The position numbers and the translations under genes were made by a program. Below the pieces are notes generated by a model, which was given only the letters and a program-made list of their open reading frames with translations, did no database searches and was not told where the DNA came from. DNA of 64,000 nucleotides from the NCBI RefSeq assembly GCF_031455195.1, contig NZ_JAVDSH010000002.1, positions 1-64,000 on the forward strand, written 5' to 3'. Numbering within the stretch: position 1 is the stretch's first letter; the number at the start of each line of letters is the position of its first letter. This DNA comes from Arthrobacter nitroguajacolicus_D (lineage in GTDB: Bacteria > Actinomycetota > Actinomycetes > Actinomycetales > Micrococcaceae). Of the stretch, positions 1 through 7,767 are shown one piece after another.

Positions 1-34
1 CGGGAGGGTGTGGGAGAGTAGGACACCGCCGGAC
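1..34 (+). rRNA. rrf: 5S ribosomal RNA, 3' end only
   Basis: The first bases match the conserved 3' end of actinobacterial 5S rRNA, with the segment GGGAGAGTAGGACACCGCC that forms helices IV/V and closes helix I. The 5' part lies outside the window. The exact mature 3' end (about base 34) is estimated. A strong terminator follows at once, as expected at the end of a 16S-23S-5S operon. Confidence 0.85.
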
Positions 35-47
35 ACACATTAACAGG

Positions 48-76
48 GGAGCCCCGACCACGACGGTCGGGGCTCC
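48..76 (+). terminator. Terminator of the ribosomal RNA operon
   Basis: A perfect 12-bp stem, GGAGCCCCGACC (48-59) against its complement (65-76), encloses a 5-nt loop. It lies 13 bases past the 5S end. There is no long T run, which is common in high-GC actinobacteria. Confidence 0.85.
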
Positions 77-113
77 ACCCATTTAAACCCACACATGTCT
101 CTCCGGCCGCCGG

Positions 114-119
114 TAGAGT
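114..119 (+). promoter_or_regulatory. -10 box TAGAGT, leaderless type
   Basis: TAGAGT ends 8 bases before the ATG at 128, so transcription should begin at or next to the start codon. No Shine-Dalgarno sequence precedes that ATG. Confidence 0.5.
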
Positions 120-127
120 GGGTGGTC

Positions 128-622
128 ATGGAAAACCTCTTCAGCCACCCAGTGTCCGAACCCGAGCCATCCGAGCAGTCCAGCAACGAGCTGGAACCCC
201 TGGTGGTGACTGTGGTGGTTCCATCGAACGTATCGCATGCCTTCCAAGGCTTTACCGACCATCCCCACCTGTGGTGGCCCATGGAGGAAGAAAGCGTATT
301 TGGTGTCGGTTCGCATGTGGAGTTCGAGGAGAACCTGATCCTGGAGACCGCCGAGGACGGCCGCACCTCTGTATGGGGCACCATTGATGACTGGCAGCCT
401 CCATTGTCCTTCCATGCGAGCTGGTACCCGGCGAGCACACCCCTGTGGTCCACGGAGATCCGTGTTGCGTTCCGTGCCGTTGACGACGGCACGGAGGTCC
501 GTCTGGTCCACGACGGTTGGGAAGGCGCCGAGGATCCTTCGGCATCTCGGGCTTCCTACGTTGAGGGTTGGCCTCGCGTGCTCCAGCGCTATGTGAGATT
601 CATGGGCGGAGCCGTTGCCTAG
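128..622 (+). CDS. SRPBCC-domain protein (AHSA1 type)
   Basis: A 164-residue single-domain protein of the START/SRPBCC (AHSA1-like) superfamily. These form a helix-grip fold with a hydrophobic cavity and bind small ligands or partner proteins. The C-terminal half carries the typical pattern: alternating strands ending in VRLVHDGWE, then a final helix with GWPRVLQRYVRF. No signal peptide or membrane segment is visible, so it is cytosolic. An in-frame ATG at 95 exists, but the ATG at 128 is preferred because a TAGAGT -10 box lies at the right distance for a leaderless transcript. The next gene overlaps it by 8 bases. The ligand cannot be told. Confidence 0.75.
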   Translation: MENLFSHPVSEPEPSEQSSNELEPLVVTVVVPSNVSHAFQGFTDHPHLWWPMEEESVFGVGSHVEFEENLILETAEDGRTSVWGTIDDWQPPLSFHASWYPASTPLWSTEIRVAFRAVDDGTEVRLVHDGWEGAEDPSASRASYVEGWPRVLQRYVRFMGGAVA

Positions 623-1133
623 GGTCCGGCAACTCCAGGCCGATGATTGGTTGTTGCTGAAGAACGTCCGGATGGAGATGCTCGCTGACACTCCGATGGC
701 TTACCTTGAGAGCCTGGACGCGGCGCGCCGGCAGACGGATGCCCAATGGCAGGAACGGGCGGCCGCAATGTGCGGGGAGGGTAGCGTCACGTTGGTTGCG
801 GATGGTGGCGGTGGTGACCCCCGGCTTACCGGTCTGATGAGGGTTGTGCTGAAACATCCGCAGGAGCCGGGAGCTGCGCTGAGGGCGATGCTCATTAGCG
901 TCTACGTGGCGCCTGAACACCGCGGGTTGGGGTTGGCCGATGAACTCCTGAACGAGGCGTGCAGGGTCGCCGGTGAGTCCCTGGCCGCCGATTGTCTTGA
1001 GCTCGGCGTCCATGAGGACAATGCGCGCGCCCAAGCCTTCTACAGCCGCCATGGATTCCGGGCTACCGGGGCGAGCCGGCCCTATCCGCAGGACCCGTCC
1101 AAGCTGGAGCTGGTGATGGAACGGCTGCTGTAG
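615..1133 (+). CDS. GNAT-family N-acetyltransferase
   Basis: A 172-residue acetyl-CoA-dependent N-acyltransferase. Motif A is visible as VYVAPEHRGLGLADELL, where the R-G-L-G-L loop would hold the pyrophosphate of acetyl-CoA. Motif B is seen as HEDNARAQAFYSRHGFRATG. The substrate cannot be deduced. The start is a TTG overlapping the stop of the SRPBCC gene, with a weak GGAG three bases before it. The next in-frame ATG (672) would remove the first strand, so TTG is preferred with some doubt. The tight overlap suggests cotranscription with the upstream gene. Confidence 0.75.
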   Translation: MPRVRQLQADDWLLLKNVRMEMLADTPMAYLESLDAARRQTDAQWQERAAAMCGEGSVTLVADGGGGDPRLTGLMRVVLKHPQEPGAALRAMLISVYVAPEHRGLGLADELLNEACRVAGESLAADCLELGVHEDNARAQAFYSRHGFRATGASRPYPQDPSKLELVMERLL

Positions 1134-1142
1134 CAGGAGGGA

Positions 1143-1166
1143 CGGCGGACTAGCCGGCGTCCGCCG
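1143..1166. terminator. GC hairpin between convergent genes
   Basis: CGGCGGAC (1143-1150) pairs with GTCCGCCG (1159-1166) around an 8-nt loop. It overlaps the last codons of the LacI gene and lies 9 bases past the acetyltransferase stop, so it could end both transcripts. Confidence 0.45.
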
Positions 1167-2169
1167 GTGGAACGGCGGTGCTGGTGCGCACCACAAGTCT
1201 GGTGGGGTGCTGCGTGTCGGCGGCTTCCAGGGCCGTGCCGTTGGTGATCGCCCCAAGGAGGGTGTGGACTGCCAACGCCCCCTGGCCCTTGGCGTCCTGG
1301 TCGATGGTGGTCAGACCCAGGACGGTGCCAAGATCGTGTCCATCGATGCCCATGACGGAGATGTCGTCCGGGACGCGCAACCCGAAGTCGCGGGCGGCCA
1401 GGATGGTGCCGATCGCCATTTCATCCGATGCTGCGAAGACGGCGGTTGGCCGCTCCTCGCCGGCGAGCAACTGCCGTGCGGCGGCATAGGCGCCTTCAAT
1501 GGTGAAATCCGCAGAAACGATCCACTCGGGCCTGACGGGACATCCGGCGTCGTTCATTGCCTTTTCGAAACCACTGCGGCGGGTTCCCGGCAGGTGGAAG
1601 TCTTGGTCGTAGGCCTCATGACCGGTGATGTGGGCGATCTTGGTGTGTCCCAGGCCGATGAGGTGGTTGGTGGCCTGCCGTGCAATCGCCGTGTCGTCGA
1701 TCCTGATGGTGGAGGCCCCCGGCAATGGCCCGCCGATGCCCACGATCGGGCGGTGCACTGCGTGGAGTTGTTGGAGCTCGCTTTCGCTGAGTTCCAAGGA
1801 GACCGCTATGACCGCATCCACACGCTTGCGCAGGAGGAAATCGCTGAAGACGCTCTGGCGATGGGCTGCGTTCTCCCCGATGTTATAGAGCGTGAGGTCG
1901 TAGCCCGCTTCCAACAGTGCCGCTGAGGCGCCCTCCACCACCGCTGAAAAGAACCAGCGGTGGACAGAGGGCACCACCAGGCCAACGTTGTGGGTCCGGC
2001 CGGATGCCAAGCTGGATGCGTGATAGGACAGAACGAACCCAAGCTCGGATGCGGCGGTCCGGGCACGTTCGCGGCTGGCCGGGGATACGCTGCCTTTGCC
2101 GCTCAGGGCGCGGGAGACCGTTGCTACGGACAAACCTGCACGTTCGGCAACGTCCTTGATACCGGTCAT
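1150..2169 (-). CDS. LacI-family transcriptional regulator of the GH13 operon
   Basis: A 339-residue repressor with an N-terminal LacI helix-turn-helix (IKDVAERAGLSVATVSRAL) and hinge, then a periplasmic-binding-protein-like sensor domain (about residues 60-335). The start at 2169 is chosen because GAGGAG lies just upstream and the HTH begins at residue 4. The longer reading to 2217 would run into the upstream gene. It sits 19 bases downstream of an alpha-glucosidase and shares its direction, so the two form an operon. It probably binds the palindromes at 3961-3975 and 4048-4061 and responds to an alpha-glucoside. The effector is inferred from context only. Confidence 0.88.
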   Translation of the reverse strand: MTGIKDVAERAGLSVATVSRALSGKGSVSPASRERARTAASELGFVLSYHASSLASGRTHNVGLVVPSVHRWFFSAVVEGASAALLEAGYDLTLYNIGENAAHRQSVFSDFLLRKRVDAVIAVSLELSESELQQLHAVHRPIVGIGGPLPGASTIRIDDTAIARQATNHLIGLGHTKIAHITGHEAYDQDFHLPGTRRSGFEKAMNDAGCPVRPEWIVSADFTIEGAYAAARQLLAGEERPTAVFAASDEMAIGTILAARDFGLRVPDDISVMGIDGHDLGTVLGLTTIDQDAKGQGALAVHTLLGAITNGTALEAADTQHPTRLVVRTSTAVPPADAG

Positions 2170-2188
2170 CCCGCTCCTCGAAGAAAAG

Positions 2189-3931
2189 TTAGCTGGCTTT
2201 AAGCCAGATTGTCTCACCCGAGCTTATTTGATCAGCAGCCTGTGGTTCAGCGCCCACTGCGGCAGAGCTGCGAAGGATCAGCTCTCCAGGGGGCAGAGGC
2301 ATGGGATGGTCTCCCGTATTCATGACCACCAGGATATTTCCGTTGAGGTACGCGAGCGACGAGCCGCTGCAGTAGTCCTCCACCCATGCCAGGGATCCTT
2401 CACCGAGCCGGAGGGCGGCCCTTTCGGCCAGCATCGCCCGGTAGAGGTTAAGGTGCGACGCCGGATCGGACTCTTGCTTGTCCCTCGCCAGTGCGGGCCA
2501 GGACTCGGGTTGGGGCAGCCAAGGGTCCCTGCCGTCCCCGAAACCGGCGTTGGCGTCCTCGGACCGCCACGGCAGCGGCACGCGGCAGCCGTCCCGGCCG
2601 ATGCGCGCCCCGCCTGTCCGGCTGAACGTAGGGTCCTGCCGCAGGGCGGCGGGGATGTTCGTGGAATCGGGGAGGCCCAGTTCCTCACCCTGGTAGAGGT
2701 AGGCGCCGCCCGGAAGCCCGAGCATGAACATGGTGGCCGCGGCAGCCCGCCGTCGTCCGAGTTCCTCGTTGGGGTGTAGGTCGTCTGGCCCTATGCCGTC
2801 GCCATCGCGGGGGCCAGGTCCGTCGTAGCCGAAGCGGGAAACGTGCCGGACGACATCGTGGTTGGAGAGCACCCAAGTACTCGGGGCCCCAACAGCATCG
2901 AGCGATACCAGGGAATCTGTGATGGTGTGGCGGAGGCGGTACACGTCCAGGCCGGCATGCAGGTAGGGGAAGTTGAACGCCTGGTGCATTTCGTCGGGGC
3001 GAACCCACTGCGCCAGCCGCGGGAGCGGGTCCACGTTGGCTTCGGCGCAGAGGATGCGGTCCGGTCCGTATTCTTCCAGGATGGAACGCCAGCGCCGGTA
3101 GATGTCGTGCAGGGCGGGCTGGCCGAACATGGGAGCATCCTGGCCGGGGAAGCCGTCCGAGCTGTTGCCGTCAGCGCGGCCACCCCAGTTGGGCAGGCCT
3201 GCCGCTTTAACCAGCGCGTGGGCAACATCCACGCGGAAGCCGGAGATACCGCGGTCCAGCCAGAAGCGGAGCACGCGTTCAAATTCAGCGTGGACCGCCG
3301 GATTGTCCCAGTTGAAGTCCGGCTGAGAGGAATCGAAAAGATGCAGGAACCACTGTCCCGGCCGTCCGTCCGCCTCGATGATGCGCGTCCAGGCAGAGCC
3401 GCCAAAGTGCGACTGCCAGTTGTTGGGCGGCTCATTGCCGTCAGGTCCTTGGCCGTCCCTGAAGATGAACATGTTGCGCTCGGGGCTATGAGGGTCCGCA
3501 TGGAGCGCCGCCTGGAATGCGACGTGCTGGTCAGAGCAGTGGTTGGGAACCAGGTCCGCAATGACGCGCAGGTTCAGCCTGTTGGCCTCGGCGATCAGGG
3601 CGTCGAAGTCCGCCAGGGTGCCAAACAACGGATCGACGTCGCAGTAGTCGCTTACGTCGTAACCGGCGTCCCTCTGGGGCGAGCGGTAGAACGGCGACAG
3701 CCACACGGCGTCCACGCCCAAACTGGCAAGCTGCCCGAGTTCGGCCGTGATGCCGGCCAGGTCTCCCACGCCGTCACCGTTGAGGTCACGGAAGGATCTC
3801 GGATAGATCTGGTAGATGACTGCTGAACGCCACCACCCGTGTGCGTTGGAGGCGTCATGGACTGGCGTTAGCTGCGTGAACGCAGCAGTGGGCTCGTAGG
3901 CCTCAACTGAGAGCAATGAATCAACGGACAT
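2189..3931 (-). CDS. Alpha-glucosidase / oligo-1,6-glucosidase, GH13
   Basis: A 580-residue intracellular glycoside hydrolase of family 13, with the retaining mechanism of a TIM-barrel amylase-type enzyme. The conserved regions are visible: DLVPNH (region I), GFRVDVAHAL with nucleophile Asp235 (region II), ILCAEANVD with acid/base Glu297 (region III) and VLSNHD with Asp359 (region IV). There is no signal peptide. It should release glucose from the non-reducing end of maltose, isomaltose or related alpha-glucosides. The start at 3931 is preferred over the ATG at 3976, which lies inside a LacI-type operator. The LacI gene follows in the same operon. Exact linkage specificity cannot be read from sequence. 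Confidence 0.88.
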   Translation of the reverse strand: MSVDSLLSVEAYEPTAAFTQLTPVHDASNAHGWWRSAVIYQIYPRSFRDLNGDGVGDLAGITAELGQLASLGVDAVWLSPFYRSPQRDAGYDVSDYCDVDPLFGTLADFDALIAEANRLNLRVIADLVPNHCSDQHVAFQAALHADPHSPERNMFIFRDGQGPDGNEPPNNWQSHFGGSAWTRIIEADGRPGQWFLHLFDSSQPDFNWDNPAVHAEFERVLRFWLDRGISGFRVDVAHALVKAAGLPNWGGRADGNSSDGFPGQDAPMFGQPALHDIYRRWRSILEEYGPDRILCAEANVDPLPRLAQWVRPDEMHQAFNFPYLHAGLDVYRLRHTITDSLVSLDAVGAPSTWVLSNHDVVRHVSRFGYDGPGPRDGDGIGPDDLHPNEELGRRRAAAATMFMLGLPGGAYLYQGEELGLPDSTNIPAALRQDPTFSRTGGARIGRDGCRVPLPWRSEDANAGFGDGRDPWLPQPESWPALARDKQESDPASHLNLYRAMLAERAALRLGEGSLAWVEDYCSGSSLAYLNGNILVVMNTGDHPMPLPPGELILRSSAAVGAEPQAADQISSGETIWLKAS

Positions 3932-3960
3932 GGACACATCGTAGGAGACGGTCCCGCATA

Positions 3961-3975
3961 TTGAAAGCGCTTCCA
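3961..3975. promoter_or_regulatory. LacI-type operator, proximal site
   Basis: TTGAAAGCGCTTCCA is a near-palindrome around a central CG, the usual LacI/GalR pattern (consensus like TGGAAGCGCTTCCA). It lies 30 bases upstream of the alpha-glucosidase start and is the natural target of the regulator encoded downstream. Confidence 0.65.
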
Positions 3976-4047
3976 CTTTTATGAACCCACCAGCGCGGGT
4001 TTGTGTACGGGAGGGGCTCTACTGGGGAATCGATACGGAACTTTATC

Positions 4048-4061
4048 TGGAAACGCTTGCA
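4048..4061. promoter_or_regulatory. LacI-type operator, distal site
   Basis: TGGAAACGCTTGCA has the same half-site and central CG as the site at 3961-3975, about 86 bp away centre to centre. It lies between the divergent alpha-glucosidase and flavoprotein genes, so it could allow looping or affect both. Confidence 0.6.
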
Positions 4062-4129
4062 TAGCGGCCGGAGGGGTCGTCATGGGAATTAGCATGACTG
4101 TGCCAAAAACCATCCCGGGCCGCGCTGGC

Positions 4130-4135
4130 TAGACT
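4130..4135 (+). promoter_or_regulatory. -10 box TAGACT
   Basis: TAGACT is followed directly by the ATG at 4136. A transcript from this box would start around 4142, after that ATG, which argues against 4136 as the start codon and for the TTG at 4205. Confidence 0.4.
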
Positions 4136-4204
4136 ATGAGCACAGAAAACACTGCGAAGACTGCCGGGTTGGCGTGTCCGCGGTGCTCGTGTGGAGGGAA
4201 CACC

Positions 4205-5656
4205 TTGTCGGACGAAATGGCTATGGCCGGTACATCACAGAAACGCACACTCGGCCAGGGGGAAGCAGCCCAGCCATCAGAAGCGCAGCAGGCATTCCTG
4301 CGGGATCTCGCAGCAGGCCTGAGCGCCGGCAACCTGGCCCAGGATGATGAAACCCTCAGCACGTACTCCGCCGACCAAGGCCCCATGCTGGAACGACACC
4401 TGCCCCTCACCGTCGTCTGGGCAGAATCCGTGGCGGACGTGCAACACGTCGTCCGCGCCTGCGCCGCACATCAGGTTCCCATCGTCGCCCGCGGCGCCGG
4501 AACGGGCGTCTCCGGCGGTGCGCACGCCACTAAAGGGTGCATCGTCCTGAGCCTCGAACGGATGAACCGCATCCTGGACCTCAACCCCGAAGACGAGACC
4601 GCCGTCGTCGAACCCGGTGTCATCAATGCCGACCTGAACGCGGCGGCGGCCGAACACGGACTGATGTACGCGCCGGACCCCGCCAGCTACAAAATGTCCA
4701 CCATCGGTGGCAACGTAGCCACGAATGCCGGGGGACTGCGCTGCGCCAAATACGGTGTAACGCGTGATTCCGTGTTGGCGCTGGACGTCGTCATGGCTGA
4801 CGGCTCCCTGCTGCACACCGGCCACCAAACCTTCAAGGGCGTCGCGGGCTACGACCTGACCGCGCTGCTGGTAGGCTCCGAAGGAACACTGGGCATCGTA
4901 GTGGGTGTGACAGTGCGCCTGAAATACCTGCCGCGCGAAATCCACACTATCGCCGCGTTCTACCAGGACTTCCGCAGTGCCGCCGCGGGCGTCCTCGCTG
5001 TAGGACGGGCGCGGGTCCAGCCGGCCATCATGGAACTCCTGGACAACGGCACGCTGGTGCAACTGGACGAACTGCACGGCGGAGACCTCCAAAAACGCGG
5101 CAAGTCCCTGCTGCTTATCCAGACTGACGGTTTCGGTGCAGCTGCGGAAGCCGACGTCGTACGGCAGGTCCTCGCCGACGGCGGCGCCACTGTTACCACC
5201 GAAGCCAGCGCCGAAGCCGAAATGCTGGTGGAACTGCGACGCAACAGCCGCGGCGTGGAAGTGGACGACGAATTCCGGGTAGGCGAAGACATCGCCGTCC
5301 CCCGCTCGCGGCTGGTGGACTTCGTAGCCGCCCTCGAAGCGATGGCCGAGCGGTTCAAGGTCCGGCTCAAGGTGGTGGCCCACGCCGGCGACGGCAACCT
5401 GCACCCCACCTTCTGGATGGACCGGGTAGACCCGGCCACGGACGCCGACGCCCTGCAACGCCTCAACGCAGCCTTGGACGAGTCCATTCGTGTTGGGCTC
5501 GAGATGGGCGGGACCATCACCGGTGAGCACGGCGTAGGGCAGTACAAGCTGCGCTGGCTGGGACTGGAGCAGCCTGAGCCCGTGCGTGAACTGCAGCGGC
5601 GGATCAAGGAGCTGTTCGATCCGCAGGGGATTCTGAACCCAGGGAAGGCTATCTAA
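4205..5656 (+). CDS. FAD-linked oxidase, GlcD / D-lactate dehydrogenase type
   Basis: A 483-residue flavoprotein of the VAO/PCMH family, which oxidises 2-hydroxyacids such as glycolate or D-lactate. The FAD-binding domain is marked by VARGAGTGVSGGA and IGGNVATNAGGLRCAKYG. The C-terminal cap has HAGDGNLHPTFW and ends with TGEHGVGQYKLRWL and LFDPQGILNPGK, all typical of GlcD. The TTG start at 4205 has GGAGGG six bases before it. The ATG at 4136 would add 23 residues but precedes the predicted transcription start. No GlcE or GlcF partner is adjacent, so it may act alone. Hydroxyacid specificity is open. Confidence 0.82.
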   Translation: MSDEMAMAGTSQKRTLGQGEAAQPSEAQQAFLRDLAAGLSAGNLAQDDETLSTYSADQGPMLERHLPLTVVWAESVADVQHVVRACAAHQVPIVARGAGTGVSGGAHATKGCIVLSLERMNRILDLNPEDETAVVEPGVINADLNAAAAEHGLMYAPDPASYKMSTIGGNVATNAGGLRCAKYGVTRDSVLALDVVMADGSLLHTGHQTFKGVAGYDLTALLVGSEGTLGIVVGVTVRLKYLPREIHTIAAFYQDFRSAAAGVLAVGRARVQPAIMELLDNGTLVQLDELHGGDLQKRGKSLLLIQTDGFGAAAEADVVRQVLADGGATVTTEASAEAEMLVELRRNSRGVEVDDEFRVGEDIAVPRSRLVDFVAALEAMAERFKVRLKVVAHAGDGNLHPTFWMDRVDPATDADALQRLNAALDESIRVGLEMGGTITGEHGVGQYKLRWLGLEQPEPVRELQRRIKELFDPQGILNPGKAI

Positions 5657-5713
5657 GGGCCGGCTAGGTCCGACATCTGGGTGGGCCGGGCCCGAAGGCC
5701 ATCCGCCCCGCTC

Positions 5714-5723
5714 TGGTATTCCA
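5714..5723. promoter_or_regulatory. GntR-type operator 1 (TGGTATTCCA)
   Basis: A one-mismatch copy of the TGGTATACCA palindrome. Its centre is 84 bp, close to eight helical turns, upstream of the perfect copy at 5796-5809. Presumed target of the GntR protein at 16645-17328. Confidence 0.5.
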
Positions 5724-5764
5724 AAGCTGGTGCTTCTCATCCTCTGGTCACATCATTTACCGCA

Positions 5765-5793
5765 TTTACATTCGTCGGTTCTGCCCATACTCT
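5765..5793 (+). promoter_or_regulatory. Promoter of the CynX-like transporter gene
   Basis: TTTACA (5765-5770) and TACTCT (5788-5793) are 17 bases apart. The expected transcription start falls in the palindrome at 5796-5809, so a repressor there would block initiation. Confidence 0.4.
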
Positions 5794-5795
5794 TG

Positions 5796-5809
5796 TTTGG
5801 TATACCAAA
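5796..5809. promoter_or_regulatory. GntR-type operator 2 (perfect palindrome)
   Basis: TTTGGTATACCAAA is a perfect 14-bp palindrome of the form bound by FadR/GntR-type dimers. It lies 20 bases before the transporter start codon, over the predicted transcription start. Related sites occur at 5714, 15002 and 15064. Confidence 0.7.
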
Positions 5810-5829
5810 GATGTTATGAGGAGAATTGC

Positions 5830-7089
5830 GTGCGTGAGAAGCGGCGGGGTGGGGCGGGGCTGGGTCCGAGGACGATGGCGGGTCTGATGTTGCTCGCGCT
5901 CGTGATGGTGTCCATTAATCTTCGGCCGGCCATTACTACGGTCGCCGGGGTGATGAACCAGGTGCCTGGAGTGTTCGGGCTCGATCCTGCGCTGCTCCCG
6001 CTACTGGGGACGTTGCCGGTGTTGGCCTTCGGGATTTCGGGACCTATCGGACCGCGGCTCGCTCGACGACTGGGGACGGGGCGGGCCGTCGCGGTGGCGC
6101 TCATGGTGTTGGCTGCAGCATTGATCGTCCGTGCGACAGTGCCCGCACTCCTGCTCCCGGGCACTTTCCTGGCTGGCATGGCCATCATGACCGCCAGCGT
6201 GCTGGTTCCCCAGATCGTCAAAGCCAATCGGGGAACAGGCTGGTGGACGGGTCTTTGCACCATGGGATTCGGACTGGGCGCCGCGCTCGGGGCTGGCCTG
6301 GTCCAGCCACTGGAGCGGGCCTTCGGCGGAAACCTGCCGTCAGCACTTGCCGTCTGGGCCGTACCGGCCCTGCTGGGAGCCTTCCTGATCCACCGCTCCG
6401 GAGGACGCACGACGCCGGTACCCGCCGCGGCCGGAACAGCCGGCCAGGTGCCTGGTACAGCCAGTCCACTCAGGAAGCAGCGCACGGCATGGGCCGTCAC
6501 GGCGTTCTTCGGGTTGCAGGCCATGCTCTACTTCGCCATCACGTCATGGCTGGCTGTGTACCTGGTATCCCGGGGACTTTTGCCTTCGGACGCTGCGGCC
6601 CTACTGGCATGGTTCAGCCTCGCTGGGTTGCCGGCCAGCCTCCTTGCTCCCGTTTTGGCCGCCCGTCCCCGGATACTCCGCATCATGGCTCCCGGACTCG
6701 GAATGTCCGTAGCCCTCGCGCTCGTGGGGGTGCTTGTGGCACCAGTTGAGCTCCAGTTCCTCATGGTCGGCATACTCGGGTTTGTCCAAAGCGCAGGTTT
6801 TGGCCTGGCAATGGCACTGGTGGTGATCCGCTCAGCGGGGCCGCAGTCAGCCGGGCGACTCTCGGCCATGAGCCAGGGGTTCGGCTTTGCGCTCGCTTCG
6901 CTCGGTCCCTTGGGCGCCGGGTTGCTTCACACCATGACGGGCGGGTGGGAAGTAACGTTCTGGGTGCTCGCGGCCGAGGCCGTTGTGCTGGCCGGGGCAG
7001 GCTTCCTTGCCATTCGTGGGCCCTTGGTGAGTGTCGAACCGGCCGAGGTGTCCCTGCAAACCCAGGCGAAGCCATCACCGGTTCGCTGA
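5830..7089 (+). CDS. MFS transporter, CynX/NimT family
   Basis: A 419-residue integral membrane protein with about twelve hydrophobic segments. It begins with the family signature INLRPAITTVAGVMNQVP and continues with PIGPRLARRLGTG, as in cyanate (CynX) and 2-nitroimidazole (NimT) transporters. The GTG at 5830 has GAGGAG six bases upstream; the in-frame TTG at 5797 lies inside the operator and is rejected. Two GntR-type palindromes precede the gene, so it probably belongs to the regulon of the nearby amidohydrolases. The substrate is likely a small, often nitrogenous, anion or heterocycle, but this is inferred. Confidence 0.82.
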   Translation: MREKRRGGAGLGPRTMAGLMLLALVMVSINLRPAITTVAGVMNQVPGVFGLDPALLPLLGTLPVLAFGISGPIGPRLARRLGTGRAVAVALMVLAAALIVRATVPALLLPGTFLAGMAIMTASVLVPQIVKANRGTGWWTGLCTMGFGLGAALGAGLVQPLERAFGGNLPSALAVWAVPALLGAFLIHRSGGRTTPVPAAAGTAGQVPGTASPLRKQRTAWAVTAFFGLQAMLYFAITSWLAVYLVSRGLLPSDAAALLAWFSLAGLPASLLAPVLAARPRILRIMAPGLGMSVALALVGVLVAPVELQFLMVGILGFVQSAGFGLAMALVVIRSAGPQSAGRLSAMSQGFGFALASLGPLGAGLLHTMTGGWEVTFWVLAAEAVVLAGAGFLAIRGPLVSVEPAEVSLQTQAKPSPVR

Positions 7090-7178
7090 TGCGCCTCGGA
7101 GCCCGGTGGAACCACGCGACTCCGCGGACGGCCGCTCCGGAGGTAGGCGGAGGCCTTTTGGGTGGGTACTCTGCGGCG

Positions 7179-7184
7179 TATCCT
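7179..7184 (+). promoter_or_regulatory. -10 box TATCCT, leaderless type
   Basis: TATCCT ends 7 bases before the ATG at 7192, with no ribosome-binding site between. This supports a leaderless start at 7192 rather than the GTG at 7162. Confidence 0.45.
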
Positions 7185-7191
7185 CGGCGAT

Positions 7192-7680
7192 ATGACGAAC
7201 TCACCATCAGGGACGAATCAGCCAGCCACACCCGCTACGGAAGTCCTTGAAACCAACGAATGTTGGGAGCTCCTTCGCGGCGTTTCAGTGGGCAGGCTTG
7301 CTGTTTGGGTGGACGATCACCCCGACATCTTCCCCGTGAACTACAAAGTGGACCACGGAACCATGGTCTTCAGAACCGGCGAAGGAACCAAGCTCCATGC
7401 GGCTCTCAGCGACACCCCGGTGGCCATTGAGGCTGATGGGGTGAACTCCGAAACCGGCGTGGCGTGGAGCGTAGTGGTCAAGGGCCAGGCGTCCGCGGTG
7501 AACCTGACCCAGGACGTGCTGGATACGATCGGGCTCCTGCTGTTTCCGTGGGAAGCCGGCCAGAAGGACCAGTTCATCCGGATCACTCCCGGCCAGGTCA
7601 CGGGTCGTCGCTTCACGGTCACGCCAGCTGTGACGTGGTGGACGCCTTTGGATGACGCACCAACTGCACGAAGCGAATAG
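7192..7680 (+). CDS. Pyridoxamine 5'-phosphate oxidase-family flavin-binding protein
   Basis: A 162-residue split-barrel protein of the PNPOx-like/NimA type. The fold is recognisable by CWELLRGVSVGRLAVWVDDHPDIFPVNY, then FRTGEGTKL and the long strand region GVAWSVVVKGQA. Such small actinobacterial proteins bind FMN, heme or F420 and act as reductases or in stress defence. The reaction here is unknown. The gene lies between the CynX/NimT-like transporter and the convergent amidohydrolase operon. It has its own leaderless promoter and no GntR-type site, so it may not belong to that regulon. Confidence 0.78.
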   Translation: MTNSPSGTNQPATPATEVLETNECWELLRGVSVGRLAVWVDDHPDIFPVNYKVDHGTMVFRTGEGTKLHAALSDTPVAIEADGVNSETGVAWSVVVKGQASAVNLTQDVLDTIGLLLFPWEAGQKDQFIRITPGQVTGRRFTVTPAVTWWTPLDDAPTARSE

Positions 7681-7767
7681 CCGCTAGCAAAGAAACCCGC
7701 CCTGGTTCGGCACTCCACACGCTCAACGGCGAGGAGCATCGAACCAGGGCGGGTTTCGTAGCGGCTA
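7678..7767. terminator. Bidirectional terminator enclosing both stop codons
   Basis: A perfect 18-bp stem (7692-7709 against 7740-7757) holds a 30-nt loop. An outer arm, TAGCCGCTA (7678-7686) against TAGCGGCTA (7759-7767), extends it after a small internal bulge. The outer arms contain the TAG stops of the two convergent genes. It should end transcription from both sides. Confidence 0.85.

Noticed and set aside
4277..5740. 487-codon open frame antisense to the GlcD-type gene
   Set aside because: It is a mirror of GC-rich codons; its product has no recognisable domain, while the plus-strand gene has clear family motifs.
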